Shown here in pieces: positions 59,701-64,000 of a stretch of 64,000 nucleotides of DNA (within the stretch, counting starts at the first letter, position 1; every line of letters begins with the position of its first letter). Position numbers and translations under genes: made by a program. The notes under the pieces are model-generated. The model had not been told where the DNA came from. It ran no database searches and saw nothing but the letters and a program-made list of their open reading frames with translations. The DNA comes from Methylophilales bacterium HTCC2181 (GTDB lineage: Bacteria; Pseudomonadota; Gammaproteobacteria; Burkholderiales; Methylophilaceae), in assembly GCA_000168995.1 (NCBI GenBank), contig AAUX01000001.1, positions 558,001 to 622,000 of the forward strand, given 5' to 3'.

Positions 59701-60445
59701 TATTATCTCGGACCATGAAGATGATGCACAGCTATTACATCAAGATGGTATCAAGCGACTATTAGGGATTCAGCTTCACGAGAAAATTAAACAGGTAAAA
59801 AAATCACCCCCACGCTTTGATCAATTTGGTATTCGACTCCAAACCCATATACCGTCGGATGCGTTAAAAAGTAATTATGTGGATGTCATTTTTGATGAAA
59901 TACTTCACACGCAAAAAGAGGCAATTAATTCGAGGCAAGCGCTTGATCAAATGGTCACGCATGCACGTAAAACCTTCACCAAATTAAGTGATGACCTGTC
60001 GACAGCGTTGGTAGACATTGCCAAACAATACCATGAGTTGCAACAAGCTACGGGAAGGCTAAAGCATCTTCCTAACTGGTTTAGGGAAGACTATGCTGAG
60101 CAATTAGAGGTATTATTACCTCCTTATGAACAACCGTTATTTATGTTTGATCAATTAAGACATATACCGAGGTTTATTAAAGCGATGCAAACCCGAGCTG
60201 AGAAATATGCGGCAAGAGAATATCAGGACCAGGAACATATGAGGGAAATTAATCGATTGAAGGAAAAATGGATAGAGAAAGTCGTCGGCTTTGTCGAGGC
60301 CGACGAGTCTATACCTCATGATTATGTGACCTTTCAGTGGGCGCTTCAAGAACTAAGAGTATCTTTATTCGCCCAAGAACTTAAAACCAGCTTTCCTATA
60401 TCAGTTAAACGAATGAACCAGCGATGGGCAGACTTAGTAGATTAA
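56753..60445 (+). CDS. hrpA: ATP-dependent RNA helicase HrpA
   Basis: A 1230-residue DEAH-box helicase; HrpA in other bacteria resolves stalled or collided ribosomes and processes mRNA. Walker A is GETGSGKTTQLPK (G38-T45), the DEAH box is IIDEAHERS (D135-H138), then SATID, ATNIAETSLTVP and motif VI QRSGRCGRIAPG. Winged-helix, HA2 and OB domains follow, and the HrpA-specific long C-terminal region (DUF3418) extends to the end, e.g. PLFMFDQLRHIPRFIKAM. The start appears to be TTG, 5 bp after the preceding gene, with no ATG nearby that keeps the usual N-terminus. Length is slightly below E. coli HrpA (1300). Confidence 0.95.
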   Translation: MTDNTSFRISYPPELPVSQRVDDIKKTILANQVTIICGETGSGKTTQLPKICLELGFGKQGIIGHTQPRRIAARSVATRIAEEVHTPLGDVVGFKIRFTDRVTKNTAIKVMTDGILLAETQNDPLLKQYNAIIIDEAHERSLNIDFLLGYLSNLTRQRKDLKIIITSATIDVEKFSEHFNKAPIIQVSGRTFPVEVVYRPLQKITEDTLESIEDGILRTVHELVGASGDILIFLPGERDIHDSKKFLADQLKGKFEVLPLFSRLPINDQQKIFQPAGMRRIILATNIAETSLTVPRIKYVIDAGLARVVRYSPKLKIEQLLVEKISKASANQRSGRCGRIAPGVCIRLFDEEDFAARPDFTDPEILRSSLASVILKMAALKLGPVDQFPFIQPPGNRFIQDGYQLLQELGAVDKENQILPLGMQLARLPIDPSLGRILIESKKENCVAEILIIISALSISDPRERPLDKAEQADKAHLVFHDADSGFNIFLKLWRQFVKEGKKVTSKSLRQFTQKNFLSFNRMREWHELHRQLKNIVDELAFNISPSEANYDQVHRALLSGLLGNIGFKDLEGQKYAGGRGIKFLIGPRLFRNKGFKWIMAAEIIDTGKLYAQCVAKIEVQWIERLAKHLLEFDYSNPRWNVKLSRVDATEKSLLYGLIINPGKTVHFGAIDPDQSRKIFIRQGLVEKGYESPGSFWQHNNKLINEIEKLEHKARRQDILINDDILYQFYDQHIDQGVMNGAGFEHWRKLEEKKRPEFLFLTKDFLMQREAQQIDEVQYPEKKRFGHVDVNFHYHFEPGHPRDGVSVAVPLSGASQIKAKDFGWLVPGMIREKVTYLIKNLPKSLRGQCGHLQDAVTEFLSSFNQDADFSEAFTQFIRKKTQSKYRLEDKDTDALPDHLKVNFIILDEEGTAMDEGRNLPDLQQLHKERVVEVLEDIAFGLEQEGITYWPEVETIPHKVEANVDGKIIVGYPALIDRESHVDLIISDHEDDAQLLHQDGIKRLLGIQLHEKIKQVKKSPPRFDQFGIRLQTHIPSDALKSNYVDVIFDEILHTQKEAINSRQALDQMVTHARKTFTKLSDDLSTALVDIAKQYHELQQATGRLKHLPNWFREDYAEQLEVLLPPYEQPLFMFDQLRHIPRFIKAMQTRAEKYAAREYQDQEHMREINRLKEKWIEKVVGFVEADESIPHDYVTFQWALQELRVSLFAQELKTSFPISVKRMNQRWADLVD

Positions 60446-60450
60446 AGATT

Positions 60451-61269
60451 ATGAGTATGTCAAAAAAAATTATTAGCAAATTTTTTTCTTACCAGCAATC
60501 CCCATCCTTCACTGAGCTTCAAGATGAGCCGGTGGAGGTTAGCGAGGTGGATGGGGTCCGGTCATTGCATATAGGGACCGACACCATCCAAAGTTCGATG
60601 AGAATAAAAGACCCTTTTTTCCTAGAGCTTAATTACACCAAGGTTATGGCGCTGAGCCTCTTATTTAATGACACTCCAAACCATATACTCACCATTGGCT
60701 TAGGTGGAGCATCCATGCAAAAATTTTATTATAAGCATTGTAAAGAAGCTCACATTACTGCCTTAGAGTTACACCAACAAGTAATTAATGTGGCGTATGC
60801 ATATTTTGAGTTACCTGAAGATCCGAGGTTAGATGTGATTCAAGGAGACGGTATTAGCTTTATGGTTAAGCATGAGCAAGCTTACGATATCATTCTCTCA
60901 GACGCATTCGATGAGTATGGCATACCGGATGTTTTTACCAGCAAAGAATACTATACGTTATGTAAAAGTCGACTCACTGATCAAGGCTTTTTTATGATCA
61001 ACTTATGGGGATCCGACCCTGATACCCCACAATACATCGAAACAATTAAAGCGGTGTTTAGGGGTCAAGTGCTATTTGTTCCAGCAGGAAATCCGGGAAA
61101 TATTATTGTTATGGCATTTCGGAAGTCGCCAAAAGAGCTCCGCATTCCTGCACTAAAAGATAAAATAAAAATCATAGAACAAATGATAGGGGTTGAATTA
61201 ATGGTATATTTCAATCGCCTTTTAGAGAATAATGCCTCTAAAGACTCACACCAACTAAAATTTACTTAA
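60451..61269 (+). CDS. Spermidine-synthase-like methyltransferase-fold protein
   Basis: A 272-residue protein with the fold of spermidine synthase. The SAM-type binding loop is LTIGLGGASMQKFYYKHC, followed by ALELHQQVINVAYAYF, VIQGDGISFM and YDIILSDAFDEYGIPDVFTS; the last part matches the aminopropyltransferase active-site loop only loosely. Polyamine synthases usually have a longer N-terminal beta domain, so substrate use is uncertain and no symbol is given. The ATG at 60451 was taken because it lies 5 bp after hrpA; an upstream in-frame ATG would overlap it. Confidence 0.82.
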   Translation: MSMSKKIISKFFSYQQSPSFTELQDEPVEVSEVDGVRSLHIGTDTIQSSMRIKDPFFLELNYTKVMALSLLFNDTPNHILTIGLGGASMQKFYYKHCKEAHITALELHQQVINVAYAYFELPEDPRLDVIQGDGISFMVKHEQAYDIILSDAFDEYGIPDVFTSKEYYTLCKSRLTDQGFFMINLWGSDPDTPQYIETIKAVFRGQVLFVPAGNPGNIIVMAFRKSPKELRIPALKDKIKIIEQMIGVELMVYFNRLLENNASKDSHQLKFT

Positions 61270-61278
61270 GGCTTTATT

Positions 61279-62415
61279 TTGACACATCATTATTTTGCAA
61301 GTTGTCCTAGAGGTTTAGAAGAAGTGCTTCAACAAGAGTTAATGGAGATTCATGCGAACGATATAAAAAGAGTCGATGGCGGTATGCTTTTCTCCGGAGA
61401 TAAGGAGGTGCTTTACAAGGCAAATCTATCAAGCCGCATTGCTACCCGCATCCTGTGTTTGGTTAAGCAAGGGAGCTATGAGAATGAAGACGATATTTTT
61501 AACGCAGCTCTTTCGGTAGAATGGACCACATGGTTTGCCCTGGAAAAAACTATTAAAGTTAGCACTACTGCTATTCAGTGCCCTTTAAAAAGTATCGACT
61601 TTATGACCTTGCGTATCAAGGATGCCGTATGTGATATTTTTCGAGAGAAGACGGGTAAGCGACCTGATGTTGAGGTAAGAGATCCAGACATTAGAATACA
61701 TCTTTTCTTAGAAAAAAATAATTTCTCTCTCTATATAGATACCTCTGGTGCACCCTTGCACCAAAGAGGTTTTAGAACAGCAAGTGTTGAAGCCCCCATC
61801 AAAGAAAATCTGGCTGCAGGTATTATTAAGTTATCTGGTTGGAACCCAGGCGAACCGTTTTTAGATCCTATGTGTGGGAGCGGCACTTTTTTGATTGAGG
61901 CGGCGATGATTGCATCCAATCAAGCCCCTGGGCTAAATCGAAACTTTGGCTTCATGGCATGGAAAAGTTTTGACAATATTTTATTTTCCACTATAAAAAA
62001 AACCTATATGGATCAGGTAACAAAAAAAGATTTCTTGAAAATTTACGGCTCAGACAAAGATCTTCGTGCTATTCGAGTCAGCAAGAAAAATCTTACTTTA
62101 GCGGGTTTTGAAAATTCAGTACAGTTGGTATGCAAACAGTTTTCAGAAATAACCCCTCCTTACAGCGAAGGCGTCTTAGTGACGAACCCTCCCTATGGTG
62201 AACGCATAGGAGAGGAATTAGATAGTGCTTACCCAGAATGGGCAACCAGCCTCAAGCAATCATTCGCTGGATGGCGAACCTATTTTCTGACGAACGATTT
62301 TAGAATGCCTAAATTAATGCGCCTATCACCAAGCAAAAAGACCCCATTATATAACGGGGCCTTGGATTGCCGTTTGTTTGAAATCAAGATGGTTGCAGGC
62401 AGCAACCGAAAGTAA
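61279..62415 (+). CDS. THUMP-domain class I RNA methyltransferase (RlmL N-half-like)
   Basis: A 378-residue enzyme of the YcbY/RlmL-type N2-guanine methyltransferases. The N-terminus HYFASCPRGLEEVLQQEL and the THUMP domain (about 45-155) bind RNA. The catalytic domain has FLDPMCGSGTFLIEAAMIA for SAM and the target-base motif NPPYGERIG. E. coli RlmL is twice as long, with a second methyltransferase (RlmK) part; this version has only the first half, as in many betaproteobacteria, and probably makes m2G in 23S rRNA. It starts at a TTG, 9 bp after the preceding stop. Confidence 0.9.
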   Translation: MTHHYFASCPRGLEEVLQQELMEIHANDIKRVDGGMLFSGDKEVLYKANLSSRIATRILCLVKQGSYENEDDIFNAALSVEWTTWFALEKTIKVSTTAIQCPLKSIDFMTLRIKDAVCDIFREKTGKRPDVEVRDPDIRIHLFLEKNNFSLYIDTSGAPLHQRGFRTASVEAPIKENLAAGIIKLSGWNPGEPFLDPMCGSGTFLIEAAMIASNQAPGLNRNFGFMAWKSFDNILFSTIKKTYMDQVTKKDFLKIYGSDKDLRAIRVSKKNLTLAGFENSVQLVCKQFSEITPPYSEGVLVTNPPYGERIGEELDSAYPEWATSLKQSFAGWRTYFLTNDFRMPKLMRLSPSKKTPLYNGALDCRLFEIKMVAGSNRK

Positions 62416-62424
62416 TGGAGTGGT

Positions 62425-62928
62425 TTATTTCAATGCACTTAAGGCATTTTCATAATTAGGCTCTTCTGTTATCTCTGCTATAAGCTCACTGTAAATTACT
62501 TTATTCGATTCATCTAAGATTATTACCGCTCGTGAGGTAAGACCTCGCAAACTACTATCTAAGATAGCGACACCATAAGCATGGGTAAACCCAGCAATAT
62601 CCCTAAAAGCAGAAAGTGTTTCAATACTTTCAACTCCCTCAGCACCACAGAATCGCTTTTGTGCAAAAGGTAGGTCAGCTGATATGCAAAGAACTACGGT
62701 ATTGTCTAGTGTTGCCGCCTCATCATTAAATCGTTTGACCGATAAAGCACAGGTTGGTGTATCGACGCTAGGAAAAATATTTAATATTTTCTTTTTACCC
62801 GCATAGTCATTAAGGCTTACATCTTCGCGTTTAATGTTGGCTAGGAGGAAATCGGGCGCTACCGAACCGGGTGCTGGAAAGGTGCCACCAATTGATACTG
62901 CCTCTCCTTTTAGTGTGACTTGACTCAT
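62425..62928 (-). CDS. tpx: Thiol peroxidase Tpx
   Basis: A 167-residue atypical 2-Cys peroxiredoxin that removes hydrogen and alkyl peroxides, reduced by thioredoxin. The peroxidatic C60 is in FPSVDTPTCALSVKRF and the resolving C94 in KRFCGAEGVE, both at the family positions. The N-terminus VTLKGEAVSIGGTFPAPGS is diagnostic. An AAGGAG SD precedes the start. It converges with the THUMP methyltransferase gene and diverges from dnaE. Confidence 0.96.
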   Translation of the reverse strand: MSQVTLKGEAVSIGGTFPAPGSVAPDFLLANIKREDVSLNDYAGKKKILNIFPSVDTPTCALSVKRFNDEAATLDNTVVLCISADLPFAQKRFCGAEGVESIETLSAFRDIAGFTHAYGVAILDSSLRGLTSRAVIILDESNKVIYSELIAEITEEPNYENALSALK

Positions 62929-63008
62929 AATATTCTCCTTAAAAAATAATCTAAAAAATTAGTAATTGAAAACATTCTACCAAAGCTTCTCAGGTAAAAT
63001 AATTTAAT

Positions 63009-64000
63009 ATGTCAGATTCTACTCAACCATCTTTTATTCACCTTCGCTGCCATAGCGAATACTCTATTACTGACGGTATAGTCAGAATACCTGAGTACAT
63101 TAAAAAAGCGGTGGACACCGGTATGCCTGCGCTGGGACTGACCGACCTTAGTAATTTATTTGGAGCAGTTAAATTTTATAAGGCGGCAACGCAATCAGGC
63201 ATTAAGCCTATACTGGGATGTGATGTTTGGATAGAAAATGAGACTAATCCCGATCAGCCGTATCGGATGGCATTGTTTTGTCAGAATCAGCAAGGCTATA
63301 TTCATTTATCGGAACTGTTGTCAAAAGCCTTTTTAACCAATCAGTCTCGTGGCAAAGCAATACTAAAGAAAAGCTGGGTTCTAAATGCCCATGACGGTTT
63401 GATTGCCCTCTCGGGGGCACTCAAGGGCAACATTGGCTATCTTTTAGATCAAAATAAAATCGATGAAGCTCAAGAAGAGTTAAGTGCTTGGAGGGCAATA
63501 TTTGGGGACCGGTTTTATTTAGAGATTCAACGATACGGATCCGATGCAAGGAAAAAAAAACAAGAAGAATACATCCAGAAAGCGATTTTTTTGGCGGTTA
63601 ATAACCAAGTGCCTCTGGTTGCTACCCACCCCATCCAATTTATGCATACCGATGACTTTAGGGCACACGAATCTAAAACCTGTATTGCAGATGGGTATGT
63701 TCTTGCGGACCAAAGGCGACCCAAAGATTTTACCCCGGAGCAGTACTTTAAAACCCCAGAAGAAATGCTAGAGCTGTTTCATGATATTCCCTCCGCCACC
63801 CATAACACGGTCACCATTGCTAAGCGTTGTAATTTTCAGTTTCAGTTAGGTGAAATTTTCCTTCCAGATTTCCCTATACCCAACGGCACAAAGATCGAGG
63901 ACTATCTTCTGATTGAGGCAAAAAAAGGCTTAGATCAGCGCTTAGAAGACCTCTACATAGATCTTAAGGAAAGAGAGGATCAAATACCTAAATACCTCGA
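63009..64000 (+). CDS. dnaE: DNA polymerase III alpha subunit, N-terminal part
   Basis: The first 330 residues of the replicative polymerase; the gene continues past the window. It opens with a PHP domain: FIHLRCHSEYSITDGIV, MPALGLTDLSNLFGAVKFY and KPILGCDVWIE are characteristic. Further on come HDGLIALSGALKGNIG, VATHPIQFMHTDDFRAHE and FLPDFPIPNGTKIEDYL, matching the standard DnaE order. The ATG at 63009 lies 80 bp upstream of nothing else and divergent from tpx. No stop occurs in frame up to position 64000. Confidence 0.95.
   Translation, partial: MSDSTQPSFIHLRCHSEYSITDGIVRIPEYIKKAVDTGMPALGLTDLSNLFGAVKFYKAATQSGIKPILGCDVWIENETNPDQPYRMALFCQNQQGYIHLSELLSKAFLTNQSRGKAILKKSWVLNAHDGLIALSGALKGNIGYLLDQNKIDEAQEELSAWRAIFGDRFYLEIQRYGSDARKKKQEEYIQKAIFLAVNNQVPLVATHPIQFMHTDDFRAHESKTCIADGYVLADQRRPKDFTPEQYFKTPEEMLELFHDIPSATHNTVTIAKRCNFQFQLGEIFLPDFPIPNGTKIEDYLLIEAKKGLDQRLEDLYIDLKEREDQIPKYL

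Overview
This 64 kb chromosomal window comes from an AT-rich Gram-negative bacterium, most probably a betaproteobacterium. The 16S rRNA has a betaproteobacterial-type 5' end. The gene order mucB-rseC-mucD-lepA-lepB-rnc-era-recO-pdxJ-acpS, the pyruvate dehydrogenase cluster whose E3 subunit carries its own lipoyl domain, and the linked BirA/type III CoaX pair all fit that class. The 16S opening resembles Nitrosomonadales/Methylophilaceae, but I cannot fix a family by eye.

Layout. 1-8.9 kb: envelope-stress genes (mucB end, rseC, mucD), a terminator, then one tightly packed operon from lepA to tcdA with 4-bp overlaps and several GTG starts. 8.9-10.9 kb: htpG behind a textbook heat-shock (sigma-32) promoter. 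10.9-16.7 kb: a full rRNA operon with tandem promoters, an initiator tRNA in the leader, boxA, 16S, tRNA-Ile, tRNA-Ala, 23S, 5S and a strong terminator. 16.8-33.6 kb: the main accessory region. It holds a two-partner-secretion transporter (TpsB), a 1.2 kb AT-rich gap with a 163-bp tandem repeat array, a 3965-residue TpsA adhesin with two near-identical glycine-rich modules and two PA14-like domains, and then tonB-exbB-exbD. 33.6-46.5 kb: housekeeping genes (glnS, birA, coaX, lpdA-aceF-aceE, an M17 aminopeptidase, bcp, a GT25 glycosyltransferase, a SOUL protein). 46.5-49.6 kb: pepN between an intact tRNA-Arg(CCU) and a degenerate full-length copy of it. 49.7-54.5 kb: a second accessory patch with a small basic secreted protein, a SulP transporter, a passenger-less inverse-autotransporter barrel overlapping a secreted protein gene, a 7-bp microsatellite in front of the barrel gene, and two small exported or anchored unknowns. 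54.5-64 kb: ylqF, two methyltransferase-like genes, a small secreted protein, hrpA, a THUMP RNA methyltransferase, tpx and the start of dnaE.

The most unusual parts are the two cell-surface loci. In the first, a secretion pore, a giant adhesin and a private TonB-ExbB-ExbD motor lie together, with repeats at three levels: a tandem array in the presumed leader of tpsA, 682-bp in-frame direct repeats inside tpsA, and an 18-bp minisatellite in tonB. In the second, a barrel of the intimin/invasin type has no passenger and is translationally coupled to a separate secreted protein, with a heptanucleotide repeat close to its promoter. Both look built for variable surface display. No transposase, integrase, prophage or CRISPR array was found.
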